In this document: in pieces, positions 8,402 through 22,214 of the stretch | How the letters are laid out: every line of letters starts with the position of its first letter | Numbering within the stretch: position 1 is the first letter of the stretch | NCBI GenBank assembly: GCA_947625785.1 | Contig: CANQPS010000007.1 | Coordinates: forward strand, 1 to 64,000 | Origin: an uncultured Clostridia bacterium | GTDB taxonomy: Bacteria > Bacillota > Clostridia > Oscillospirales > Acutalibacteraceae | Direction of reading: 5' to 3' | Length of the DNA: 64,000 nt | Notes under the pieces: generated by a model | Database searches by the model: none | What the model was told of the DNA's origin: nothing | Seen by the model: the letters and a program-made list of their open reading frames with translations, nothing else | Position numbers and translations under genes: made by a program

Positions 8402-8974
8402 TTGGACAGCGTTCTTATAGTTACAGCTTCTGAGCAGAATAAAGAATTTTTTAATAAACTCCTTTTTGCAGTATATGTAACGGATATAACATTTGTCAAT
8501 AACTGTGCTGAGGCAAGGAGAATAGTTTCACAAAAAGATTTTGATGTTATTTTGGTAAATACACCTTTATCAGATGAGTTTGGTTACGAATTGGCAGAGC
8601 AGCTTACTCAAAATACTACATCTGGAATTATGTTAATAGTTAAAAGTGATATTGCAGATGCTGTTTTTGAAAAAGTAGCCGATTATGGAGTACTTGTTAT
8701 ATCAAAACCCATTTCAAGACAGCTTTTCTATCAGTCGTTAAGACTTGTTGCTGCAACGAGAGCAAGAATGCTGCATCTTAGAAATGAGAATATAAAACTT
8801 AAAAATAAAGTAGAGGAAATTCGTATAATTAACAGAGCTAAATGTATTCTTATACAATATCTTTCTATGACAGAGCCACAGGCTCATAGGTACTTGGAAA
8901 AGCAAGCTATGGATATGCGAATGACTAAGCTTGAAGTAGCTAAAAGAGTACTTAATACTTATGATAATTATTGA
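8402..8974 (+). CDS. ANTAR-domain antitermination regulator with pseudo-receiver
   Basis: The N-terminal about 115 residues have a response-regulator receiver fold, but the acidic pocket after strand 1 is TASE and the phospho-acceptor Asp is Asn53, so phosphorylation is unlikely. The Lys of ISKP is kept. A coiled-coil linker (about 122-140) leads to an ANTAR RNA-binding domain (about 135-185) with the RAKCILI...M-x-E-x-x-AHR pattern. ANTAR proteins bind paired hairpins in leader RNA and prevent termination. Start is TTG at 8402 after GGTGATGATG. It lies 57 bp after the synthetase-like gene and 16 bp before carA. AmiR-type proteins work likewise without phosphorylation, controlled by a partner protein. 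Confidence 0.85.
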   Translation: MDSVLIVTASEQNKEFFNKLLFAVYVTDITFVNNCAEARRIVSQKDFDVILVNTPLSDEFGYELAEQLTQNTTSGIMLIVKSDIADAVFEKVADYGVLVISKPISRQLFYQSLRLVAATRARMLHLRNENIKLKNKVEEIRIINRAKCILIQYLSMTEPQAHRYLEKQAMDMRMTKLEVAKRVLNTYDNY

Positions 8975-8990
8975 CGGAGGTAGGTTTTTA

Positions 8991-10072
8991 ATGGATAAAC
9001 AGGCGTTTTTAGTATTGGAAAACGGAGATGTTTTTGAGGGCAAATCATTTGGTGCGTATAAAGAGGTAACAGGTGAGTTGGTATTTACTACTGCTATGAC
9101 AGGTTATCTTGAAACATTAACCGACCCAAGTTATTTTGGGCAAATTGTTGTTCAGACATTCCCTTTAATAGGCAATTACGGAGTTATTCCTTCAGATTTT
9201 GAAAGCAAAAAACCAGCCTTAAAGGCTTACATTGTAAGAGATTGGTGTCAGTCCCCTTCAAATTTTCGTTGCGAGGGCGATATTGACACCTTTTTAAAAG
9301 ATATGGACATTACAGGTCTTTATAATATAGACACTCGTCAGCTTACAAGAACGGTAAGAGAGTATGGTGTAATGAATGCAAAAATTGTGTATTCGGTTGA
9401 TAATATCGAGAAAATAATTTCCGAAATAAAGCAATATAAGATTGAAAATGCCGTAAAATCAGTTACACCAAGCGAAGTCTGCACATATAATACAGATAAT
9501 GCCAAATATAATGTTGTATTATGGGATTTCGGTGCAAAAGAAAACATTAAAAGAGAATTATTGAAAAGAGGCTGTAATGTTACGGTTGTTCCGTCAAATG
9601 CAACAGCTCAGCAGATTAAGGCATTAAATCCTGACGGAATAATGCTCTCTAATGGCCCTGGAGACCCTTCGGAAAATACCGATGTTATAAACGAATTAAA
9701 AAAACTTTGTGAATATAAAATTGCAACATTTGGTATTTGTTTAGGACACCAATTACTTGCATTGTCACAGGGTGCTAAAACTGAGAAATTAAAATATGGT
9801 CATAGAGGTGCTAACCAACCTGCAACAGAGGTTGGTACCGGCAGAGTATATATAACAAGTCAGAATCACGGATATGCAGTTGTCGGAAACAGTTTGCCGG
9901 AATATGCAGTTGAGAGTTTTAAAAATGCGAATGATGGTACTTGTGAGGGTGTATTGTATAATAATATGCCGGCATTCTCAGTACAATTTCACCCGGAGGC
10001 TTGTGGCGGACCGCTTGATACATCATTTTTATTTGATAGATTTATAGATTTAATTGAAGGGAGTAAGCAATA

Positions 10073-10073
<1 letters not shown>
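8991..10073 (+). CDS. carA: Carbamoyl-phosphate synthase small subunit
   Basis: Hydrolyses glutamine and channels ammonia to CarB to make carbamoyl phosphate for pyrimidines and arginine. The 360-aa protein has the CPSase small-chain N-domain (EGKSFG, GYLETLTDPSY) and a class I glutamine amidotransferase domain with the nucleophile Cys in GICLGHQ and the C-terminal HPEA His-Glu. Start chosen at ATG 8991, which follows GGAGG with correct spacing. An upstream in-frame ATG at 8961 lies inside the previous gene. The stop overlaps the carB start by one base. Confidence 0.96.
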
Positions 10074-15723
<5,650 letters not shown>

Positions 15724-15731
15724 TAATCAAA

Positions 15732-15920
15732 AAAGTTCCGCCAAAAGTGGCAAAGGCGGGGCGTTGCCCCACAACCCCATAAGGGTTCTGCCCTTAACCT
15801 GCAAGCCTTTTGAAAAAGGCTTGACCGAAAACTTTTGCTTTAAAAAAGTTAAAAGTTTTTGAGAGCTTTAAGAATTTTATTAACGGGTCGGGGCAGGGGC
15901 GAAGTCCCACTAATATAATT
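15732..15920 (+). repeat. GC-rich modular hairpin repeat
   Basis: A non-coding block much richer in GC than its surroundings, made of consecutive short palindromes: CCGCC...GGCGG, GGGGCGTTGCCCC, AAGGGTTCTGCCCTT, AAGCCTTTTGAAAAAGGCTT, AACTTTT...AAAAGTT, and a tail GGGGCAGGGGC...GTCCC. Very similar blocks recur downstream of genes in many gut Clostridia, as far as I recall. It is probably a dispersed intergenic repeat. None of the hairpins has a proper U tail, though the block may still end or stabilise the pyrG transcript. Confidence 0.65.
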
Positions 15921-15967
15921 CGCCTATTTCAAGTAAATAAAAATATATCGGAAAGAATGGTGTTAAA

Positions 15968-17176
15968 ATGTATATTAATGAAAATTATCTGAAACTGGAA
16001 AAAAACTATTTGTTTATTAATATTGCAAAAAAGATAAATGAATATATCAAAAATAATCCTGATAAAAAAGATAATATTATTCGTATGGGTATAGGAGATG
16101 TAACATTACCTATTGCACCTTGTGTTGTTGAGGCAGTTAAAAAGGGCGCTGAGGAAATGGGTGTTAAAGAAACATTTAAAGGTTATGAAGACAGCGGTAC
16201 GGGATACGATTTCTTAAAAGAGGCTATTGCAGGGTATTATAAAAGTTTCGGAGTAGAAATTTCGCCGGATGAGATAAGAGTTAGTGATGGAGCAAAATCA
16301 GACTGCGGTAATATAGTTGATATTTTCGGCGACCAAAATATTGTATTAATTACAGACCCAGCATATCCTGTATATGTTGATTCAAATAAAATGAATGGCA
16401 GAAATATCATATATGCAGATTCAACAAAAGAAAATGGTTTTTGTGCAGTGCCGGATTATAGTGTACACGCTGATTTAATTTACTTATGTTCACCGAATAA
16501 TCCAACAGGTTCAGTATTTAACAAAGATGAGTTAAAGGCTTGGGTTGATTATGCGATAGCAAATAAAGCTATTATTATATATGATGCGGCATATGAGGCA
16601 TTTATAGCAGAGCCTGATATTCCGAGAAGTATCTTTGCAATAGAAGGTTCGAGAAAATGTGCTATTGAAATATGTTCCTTATCAAAGACGGCCGGATTTA
16701 CAGGTATGAGATGCGGATATACAGTAATTCCAAAAGAATTGGAGGTTGTTACAGCAAACGGAACTGTTGTATCAATATCACAGCTTTGGGGAAGAAGACA
16801 AGGCTCAAAGTTCAATGGTGTTTCATATCCTGTACAATGTGGTGCAGCAGCGGTATTTTCAGATGAAGGCAGAGAGCAAATTAAGGTAAATCTTGAATAC
16901 TATAAAGAAAATGCAAGAATTATTGCCGAGGCATTAGATGAACTTGGTATATATTATACCGGCGGAAAAAATTCTCCGTATATTTGGCTTGAATGTCCGA
17001 ATGGAATGGGTTCTTGGGAATTTTTCGATTTATTGTTAAACGAAATCAATGTAGTAGGAACACCTGGTGCCGGCTTTGGTAAAAATGGAGAGGGATATTT
17101 TAGACTTACATCTTTTGGTGACAGAGATAAAACAATAGAAGCAGTTGCAAGAATAAAAAAATTACTTCAAAAGTAA
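15968..17176 (+). CDS. dapL: LL-diaminopimelate aminotransferase
   Basis: PLP enzyme (class I/II aminotransferase fold) converting tetrahydrodipicolinate directly to LL-diaminopimelate with glutamate as amino donor, bypassing the acylated intermediates. The 402-aa length is typical. Characteristic DapL features are the RMGIGD start region, KGYEDSGTGYD, the SPNNPTG motif and the PLP-lysine motif SLSKTAGFTGMR. Its product is the substrate of the DapF half of the upstream fusion. ATG 15968 follows GGAAAGAATGG. The GC-rich repeat separates it from pyrG. Confidence 0.95.
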   Translation: MYINENYLKLEKNYLFINIAKKINEYIKNNPDKKDNIIRMGIGDVTLPIAPCVVEAVKKGAEEMGVKETFKGYEDSGTGYDFLKEAIAGYYKSFGVEISPDEIRVSDGAKSDCGNIVDIFGDQNIVLITDPAYPVYVDSNKMNGRNIIYADSTKENGFCAVPDYSVHADLIYLCSPNNPTGSVFNKDELKAWVDYAIANKAIIIYDAAYEAFIAEPDIPRSIFAIEGSRKCAIEICSLSKTAGFTGMRCGYTVIPKELEVVTANGTVVSISQLWGRRQGSKFNGVSYPVQCGAAAVFSDEGREQIKVNLEYYKENARIIAEALDELGIYYTGGKNSPYIWLECPNGMGSWEFFDLLLNEINVVGTPGAGFGKNGEGYFRLTSFGDRDKTIEAVARIKKLLQK

Positions 17177-17197
17177 ATTTATAAATTTATAATATTA

Positions 17198-17239
17198 GGC
17201 TATACAGAAAAATTTTTCTGTATAGCCTGAATTTTTTTT
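17198..17239. terminator. Bidirectional terminator after dapL
   Basis: A perfect 15-bp inverted repeat (17198-17212 with 17213-17227, GGCTATACAGAAAAA and its complement) is followed by eight T's. It also serves the convergent gene ending at 17245. Confidence 0.92.
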
Positions 17240-17244
17240 ATAAA

Positions 17245-17730
17245 TCAAATAAGCTGATATTTATTAGCAATTTTTTTAGCGCTAAGACCAATTAAATTAT
17301 TATTATTATAAGTAACACAATACTTGTTGCAAATTTCTTTAAAAATTTTAAATAATTCATTATCATTGTCATAAATGGTACTAACGGTTGTTTTAACAAG
17401 TTTATCCTCAAAAATTCCCTGTAAGTCTATTGTAAAGGTTTTTTTATTTCTAATATCATCGATATAATATTTAACTTTTTTATCGGCACTTGCAATCTCG
17501 TTAAATTTGCAAGTGTTATTAGCTTTCATAACGAGGTATTTATTGTCATTGTTAGTGCCATTTATACTTATACCCAAATTTTTATAATTAAGCATACTTT
17601 TAACGGTGGATTTCTCATTATTCTCAAAAGCACCGCATTTATAGTACTTTACGGATATAGTTTTTTCATATTCAGAAAAAATCTTTTTTAAATCGTCCTT
17701 AATAACGAACATATTAAAGCATATAGCCAT
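17245..17730 (-). CDS. Hypothetical protein
   Basis: A 161-aa soluble, Lys/Asn-rich protein of no recognised family, with no signal peptide or membrane segment. The ATG at 17730 is preferred over an upstream GTG at 17739 because GGAG lies eight bases before it. It follows the PP2C gene by 15 bp, so the two are probably co-transcribed. Predicted alternation of short strands and helices gives no safe hint of function. Confidence 0.7.
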   Translation of the reverse strand: MAICFNMFVIKDDLKKIFSEYEKTISVKYYKCGAFENNEKSTVKSMLNYKNLGISINGTNNDNKYLVMKANNTCKFNEIASADKKVKYYIDDIRNKKTFTIDLQGIFEDKLVKTTVSTIYDNDNELFKIFKEICNKYCVTYNNNNLIGLSAKKIANKYQLI

Positions 17731-17745
17731 TTTTTTCACTCCAAT

Positions 17746-18660
17746 TTATTGTGAATATTTTATTACTATTAATGTAGCATTATCCTGTGAATTTAAATTT
17801 TTATGGTTAATATTATCAATGATGTTTTCGACAATGCTGTAAGCATCTTTATTGCATAATGATTTATATATATCATTTTTATCAAGGGTTTTGGTTACAC
17901 CGTCACTGCACATTAATATAATATCATCATTTTGTAAATAATAAGGCATAGGATTACTGTCCATAATTTCAATATTTTTCATACCAATATAACTTATTAA
18001 TGCTTCACGCTGAGGGTGATTTTTAGCAGATTTAAGGTTTATTTCCCCCTTATCCGCCATAGTTTTTAGTAACAGGTAATAGTTATGGTCTCTTGTAACG
18101 AGATAAAGTTCATTACCACGCTTAATATAAATTCTGCTGTCGCCAACTGAACACCAATATAATTTATTGTCTTCTATTAGGACGGAGGTCATAGTAGTAC
18201 CGGAACCCTCACAATTTTTATTATCGTGTATATTATTTACAAGTTCATTGCATAAAATAGTTTGTTCTGTCAAGAATTTATTACAATCAATACTTTCATT
18301 CGTGCGAATATTATCATAAGCCTTAGCAATAGTTTTAACAGCAGTACGGCTTGCCTTTTCGCCGTTAGACATACCGCCCATACCATCGCATACAACTGCA
18401 AATATACGATTTTTGTTATGGCTTTTTGTTATATCAGATAAATAATAATCATCTTGTTGTATATCTCTCGTACCCTTAATACTTGCGGCATAAGTCGAAA
18501 AAGCGCAAACAAAATTATATTCGTTGTTATTATATAACGAATTATTTGTAAAAATATTTGAATGATTAAACGGGGGACATATTTTCTGTATAGGAGATAC
18601 CCTATTATTAATTTTGATATTTTGGGGTTTTGAGGTAAATTTTTTAAAAAAATCAAACAT
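17746..18660 (-). CDS. PP2C-family serine/threonine phosphatase
   Basis: Metal-dependent protein phosphatase of the PPM/PP2C (Stp/PrpC-like) family, 304 aa. Family motifs in order are the RDIQQDD metal motif, DGMGGMSNGE, the SVGDSRIYI strand, CSDGVTKTL and the C-terminal DNATLIVI. The start is ATG 18660, preceded by AGGA. A longer reading from 18699 lacks an RBS. Such phosphatases usually reverse Hanks-type kinases. No kinase is nearby, so the partner is elsewhere. A Smr-domain gene lies upstream and a hypothetical gene downstream. Confidence 0.92.
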   Translation of the reverse strand: MFDFFKKFTSKPQNIKINNRVSPIQKICPPFNHSNIFTNNSLYNNNEYNFVCAFSTYAASIKGTRDIQQDDYYLSDITKSHNKNRIFAVVCDGMGGMSNGEKASRTAVKTIAKAYDNIRTNESIDCNKFLTEQTILCNELVNNIHDNKNCEGSGTTMTSVLIEDNKLYWCSVGDSRIYIKRGNELYLVTRDHNYYLLLKTMADKGEINLKSAKNHPQREALISYIGMKNIEIMDSNPMPYYLQNDDIILMCSDGVTKTLDKNDIYKSLCNKDAYSIVENIIDNINHKNLNSQDNATLIVIKYSQ

Positions 18661-18705
18661 AAATAAAATCCTAAATTTTAGATTAATTACAAAAATCACT
18701 TTTAA

Positions 18706-18954
18706 TTATTTTAATACAAGAGTAGTTTCTCCATTATTAAGTGAGAGAACTCTTTGTTTGATACAGGGATGTTTTAATTTTCTTACCATATTTTTAAGAA
18801 CATTGCCATTATGATAACCGTGTATAACAAGGACTTCCTTTATGGTAGGGTCTTTTATAGAGGAAAGTAGTCGCTCAAGAGATTTTTTAGCTTCTGACGA
18901 AGTCATACCGTGAATATCAACTTGTAATGTTACACCGAATTTTTTGGTGGTCAT
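18706..18954 (-). CDS. Small Smr-domain protein
   Basis: An 82-aa protein that is nearly all Smr domain: VDIHGMT near the start and the VIHGYHNG-x-x-LK motif, the usual DLHG and HG-x-G positions of this nuclease-like fold. Full-length MutS2 carries such a domain at its C-terminus, but stand-alone copies are common and of unclear role, probably nucleic-acid binding or RNA cleavage. ATG 18954 is chosen because AAGGAG lies nine bases upstream. An in-frame ATG at 19014 lacks an RBS. Confidence 0.85.
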   Translation of the reverse strand: MTTKKFGVTLQVDIHGMTSSEAKKSLERLLSSIKDPTIKEVLVIHGYHNGNVLKNMVRKLKHPCIKQRVLSLNNGETTLVLK

Positions 18955-19141
18955 AATACTGAACTCCTTATTATTAACTACACTAATATTAGCAATTATA
19001 ACATATTTTGACAAAAAAATAAAGGTTTTAATGTAAAAAATGTAAATTAATTTTTAAATTTGTACAACTATATGTAAATTTATGTTAGATTATGGTATTA
19101 TATACAAGCAGATGAAATTAATCAAAAATAGGTGTGATAAA

Positions 19142-19936
19142 ATGAAGAATTCCGGAATTTACTTATTAAAGTGTATATCTATTGGGGTGTTTATATCGTG
19201 TATTTTATTTGTTGGCGTTATGGTTTATGCTGATACGGATAATGATGAAGTCAGCAGTAATATAACTGATGTATCAAATATTGATGATACAAGCAGTGAA
19301 GATAGCAGTCAGGATAGCACTGAAAATAGTGTTGACATTAGCAGTGATAATAACAGCGAATATGAAAGCAGTGATAATTCTTATTATGAACAGATAAATA
19401 GTGATAATTCTGCAAGTGATATAAACAGCGAAGAAAACAGTAGTACTGTAAGTTATAATTATGAAGGGCACACAAATAGTGAAGTTGTAAGTGATATTAA
19501 TAGTGGATACAGCAGCAGTACACAAAGTTTTTATGAAGAAGTAAGTGAAAATATTCAAGAAAATTCTCAACAGGAAAGTAATCAAAGCAGTCATACATTA
19601 ATAGATGGAAATTCAGAAATTTATACCTCTGAAATGACAGCTGACGATTGGCATTTTGATATTAATTCTGGGAATGTAAGTCAATTGACGGATTTTTCGG
19701 ATATAAAAGATTCTGAAAAATTACCTGAAAAGGTTCAGGAAGATGACAGCCAATGGATTTTATATTTAGGGTTAATATTGATAATATTAGGTTTAGGTTC
19801 AATAGTTTTTATAATAACAAGATATGTAATATTTAGAAAGAATGTTGAACTTAAATTGAAAAACCAGAAATTACAGAATGTAAAAAAAATGCCGAAAAAC
19901 AATAATTCTAATAAGAAAAATAATAATAAAAAATGA
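19142..19936 (+). CDS. Ser/Asn/Asp-rich surface membrane protein
   Basis: A 264-aa protein of unknown function. An N-terminal signal or membrane segment (residues 7-28, ending at VYADTD) is followed by about 170 residues dominated by Ser, Asp, Asn and Glu in irregular short repeats (SSEDSSQDS-like). A second membrane segment is near 205-228 (WILYLGLILIILGLGSIVF) and the cytoplasmic tail is Lys/Asn-rich. This suggests a disordered extracytoplasmic stalk anchored at its C-terminus. ATG 19142 follows AGGTGTGATAAA. The in-frame ATG at 19082 has no RBS. Confidence 0.72.
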   Translation: MKNSGIYLLKCISIGVFISCILFVGVMVYADTDNDEVSSNITDVSNIDDTSSEDSSQDSTENSVDISSDNNSEYESSDNSYYEQINSDNSASDINSEENSSTVSYNYEGHTNSEVVSDINSGYSSSTQSFYEEVSENIQENSQQESNQSSHTLIDGNSEIYTSEMTADDWHFDINSGNVSQLTDFSDIKDSEKLPEKVQEDDSQWILYLGLILIILGLGSIVFIITRYVIFRKNVELKLKNQKLQNVKKMPKNNNSNKKNNNKK

Positions 19937-19942
19937 CTTATT

Positions 19943-19980
19943 AATACCCACTATAATAGTTATTATGGTGGGTATTTAAT
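19943..19980 (+). terminator. Terminator after the Ser-rich protein gene
   Basis: AATACCCACTATAAT pairs with ATTATGGTGGGTATT around a four-base loop, followed by a broken T run. Confidence 0.8.
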
Positions 19981-20005
19981 TAATTTTATAGGAAGATGAT
20001 TTTAT

Positions 20006-20926
20006 TTGGCGAGATATTATTCATTAAATCAGTATTTAAAAGAAAAATTTGGCGAAAAAATTTATAAATTATCACTTAGCTGTTCAAACTCCTGCCCTAA
20101 CAGAGATGGCAAAATCTCAACAGGAGGGTGTATATTTTGCAGTAGTGGAGGGTCAGGAGATTTTGCGGGAGATTTTAGTGTTCCGGTAGATGAACAGATA
20201 GAAAAGGCAAAACTGCTTATTCGCAATAAAACTAAAAATAATAAATATATAGCATATTTTCAATCTTTTACAAGCACCTATGCACCGTTTGAGAAACTAA
20301 AAGAAATATTTTACAATACAATAAACAGAGATGATATAGTTGCCTTGTCGATAGCTACAAGACCGGATTGTCTTGATGAAAATATAATAGATTTACTCAA
20401 CGATTTAAATAAAATTAAACCTGTATGGGTGGAATTGGGTTTGCAAACAATTCACGAAAAAACGGCAATTCTTATAAACAGAGGTTATGGACTTGATTGT
20501 TTTGAACAAGCCGTAAAAAAATTAAAAAACATTAATATTGAAATCATAGTGCATATAATTATTGGGTTACCCAATGAAACAGTTAATGATATGCTTGAAA
20601 CAATAAGATATATTAATTTCATTGGTATAAATGGCATAAAACTGCAATTACTGCATATATTAAAAAATACGGCTTTGTATGATATGTATCTTAAAAACAA
20701 TGTGAAACCCCTTGAAATGAACGAATATATAAATATTTTAATTAAGTGCATAGAGGAGCTTTCTCCTAATATTGTTATTCATAGGCTAACAGGTGATGGA
20801 GATAAGAAAATCCTTGCAGCACCGTTATGGAGCGGCAATAAAAAACAGGTACTTAACACTATAAATAAATCTTTTGAAATCAATAATGTATATCAGGGTA
20901 AAAATTACCGTTTAATAAAATATTAA
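20006..20926 (+). CDS. Radical SAM protein, TIGR01212/YhcC-YtqA family
   Basis: A 306-aa radical SAM enzyme. The likely cluster cysteines are Cys30, Cys42 and Cys45, in CPNRDG and GGCIFC, the pattern of the TIGR01212 family. Further family features are the YFQSFTSTYAP segment and the GLQTIHEKT segment. Substrate is not established for the family. The start is TTG 20006, supported by AGGAAG upstream. No functional partner is obvious among the neighbours. The terminator just upstream and promoter just downstream make it a single-gene unit. Confidence 0.88.
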   Translation: MARYYSLNQYLKEKFGEKIYKLSLSCSNSCPNRDGKISTGGCIFCSSGGSGDFAGDFSVPVDEQIEKAKLLIRNKTKNNKYIAYFQSFTSTYAPFEKLKEIFYNTINRDDIVALSIATRPDCLDENIIDLLNDLNKIKPVWVELGLQTIHEKTAILINRGYGLDCFEQAVKKLKNINIEIIVHIIIGLPNETVNDMLETIRYINFIGINGIKLQLLHILKNTALYDMYLKNNVKPLEMNEYINILIKCIEELSPNIVIHRLTGDGDKKILAAPLWSGNKKQVLNTINKSFEINNVYQGKNYRLIKY

Positions 20927-20928
20927 AA

Positions 20929-20957
20929 TTGACATAACAATTATAAAAGCATATAAT
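20929..20957 (+). promoter_or_regulatory. Consensus promoter of the alr-polA-tsaD operon
   Basis: TTGACA at 20929-20934 and TATAAT at 20952-20957 with exactly 17 bp between, a perfect sigma-A consensus, about 40 bp before the alr start. Confidence 0.88.
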
Positions 20958-20998
20958 TATTATTGATTATAAGTGAATTAAGATAGAGGGAATTATTA

Positions 20999-22198
20999 AT
21001 GTTAAATCATTTTGTAGAGCGTACTTGGGCACAGATAGATTTATCTGCAGTAGCATATAATTATAACAATATTAGAAAAAGAGTTAGTGAAAATACAAAA
21101 ATTATTTGTGTAATAAAAGCCGATGGATATGGTCACGGTGCAGTTCCATTGGCACACGAATATGAAAAACTTAATGCGGATTGGTTTGCCGTATCAAATA
21201 TAGAGGAGGCTATGCAATTAAGACAAAATGGTATTACTTTACCAATATTGATACTTGGATATACTCCGGAAAGAATGGTCAATATTCTCGCCGAAAATAA
21301 TATATCACAAACTGTTTACTCTTCCGAATATGGTATAAAATTATCTGAAAATGCTAAAAAAGCCGGCGTTAAGATTAATATACATATCAAAATTGATACA
21401 GGTATGAGCAGAATAGGCTTTATGTGTCAGGATATTAACAGAGATAAAAATGTGATAGATGAAATCGCAAAAGTATGTATTTTAGATAACATAATTCCAC
21501 AAGGAATATTTACACATTTTGCAGTATCTGATGAGGGTGATGACGGTCAGGCTCATACCTGTAATCAATTTGATTGTTTTAATTTTGTAATTAATAGTCT
21601 GAAATTAAAAAATATATTTTTTGAAATAAAGCATTGTGCAAATAGTGGTGCTATTATAGATTATCCGGAAATGCAGCTTGATGCTATAAGAGCAGGTATT
21701 ATTTTATATGGCTTACAGCCTTCGTCAAAGGTTAGAAATAAGTTATTATTAAAACCTGTAATGGAATTAAAATCTGTTGTATCAAATATAAAAACAGTCA
21801 GTGAAAATACAACAGTTAGTTATGGCAGAACATATACAACAACAAAACCTACAAAAATCGCAACTGTACCAATAGGTTATGCAGATGGATATTCAAGGAG
21901 TTTTTCGGATAAAGCCTATATGATAGTAAACGGTCAAAGGGCAAGAATAATAGGTAGGGTTTGTATGGACCAATTAATGCTTGATGTAACCCATATAGAT
22001 AATGTACAAGTCGGTGATATTGTAACAGTTTTTGGCGGAAATGGTGAAAATGCAGTTACGGCAGATGAACTTGCAGATATTATGCACTCAATTAACTATG
22101 AAATTACCTGTAATATCAGTAAAAGAGTACCAAGAGTTTATTATAAAGATAATAAGGTTGTTTCAATAGCGGACTGTATTTGTCCTGATGGTATGTGA
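20999..22198 (+). CDS. alr: Alanine racemase
   Basis: PLP enzyme interconverting L- and D-alanine, supplying D-Ala for peptidoglycan. The 399-aa protein has the PLP-lysine motif VIKADGYGHGA near residue 40, the IHIKIDTGMSRIGF strand and the C-terminal catalytic-Tyr region (PIGYADGYSR). GRVCMDQ and the final domain are complete. First gene after a perfect-consensus promoter. The polA frame follows with 16 bp between stop and start. Confidence 0.96.
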   Translation: MLNHFVERTWAQIDLSAVAYNYNNIRKRVSENTKIICVIKADGYGHGAVPLAHEYEKLNADWFAVSNIEEAMQLRQNGITLPILILGYTPERMVNILAENNISQTVYSSEYGIKLSENAKKAGVKINIHIKIDTGMSRIGFMCQDINRDKNVIDEIAKVCILDNIIPQGIFTHFAVSDEGDDGQAHTCNQFDCFNFVINSLKLKNIFFEIKHCANSGAIIDYPEMQLDAIRAGIILYGLQPSSKVRNKLLLKPVMELKSVVSNIKTVSENTTVSYGRTYTTTKPTKIATVPIGYADGYSRSFSDKAYMIVNGQRARIIGRVCMDQLMLDVTHIDNVQVGDIVTVFGGNGENAVTADELADIMHSINYEITCNISKRVPRVYYKDNKVVSIADCICPDGM

Positions 22199-22214
22199 TA
22201 AGGAGATTAAAAGA

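Noticed and set aside
8961..8990. Upstream ATG as carA start
   Set aside because: It lies within the end of the ANTAR gene and has no RBS. GGAGG is correctly placed for ATG 8991.
15732..15920. tRNA or known riboswitch in the GC-rich block
   Set aside because: The hairpins are consecutive and independent. No cloverleaf, CCA end or known riboswitch core could be matched.
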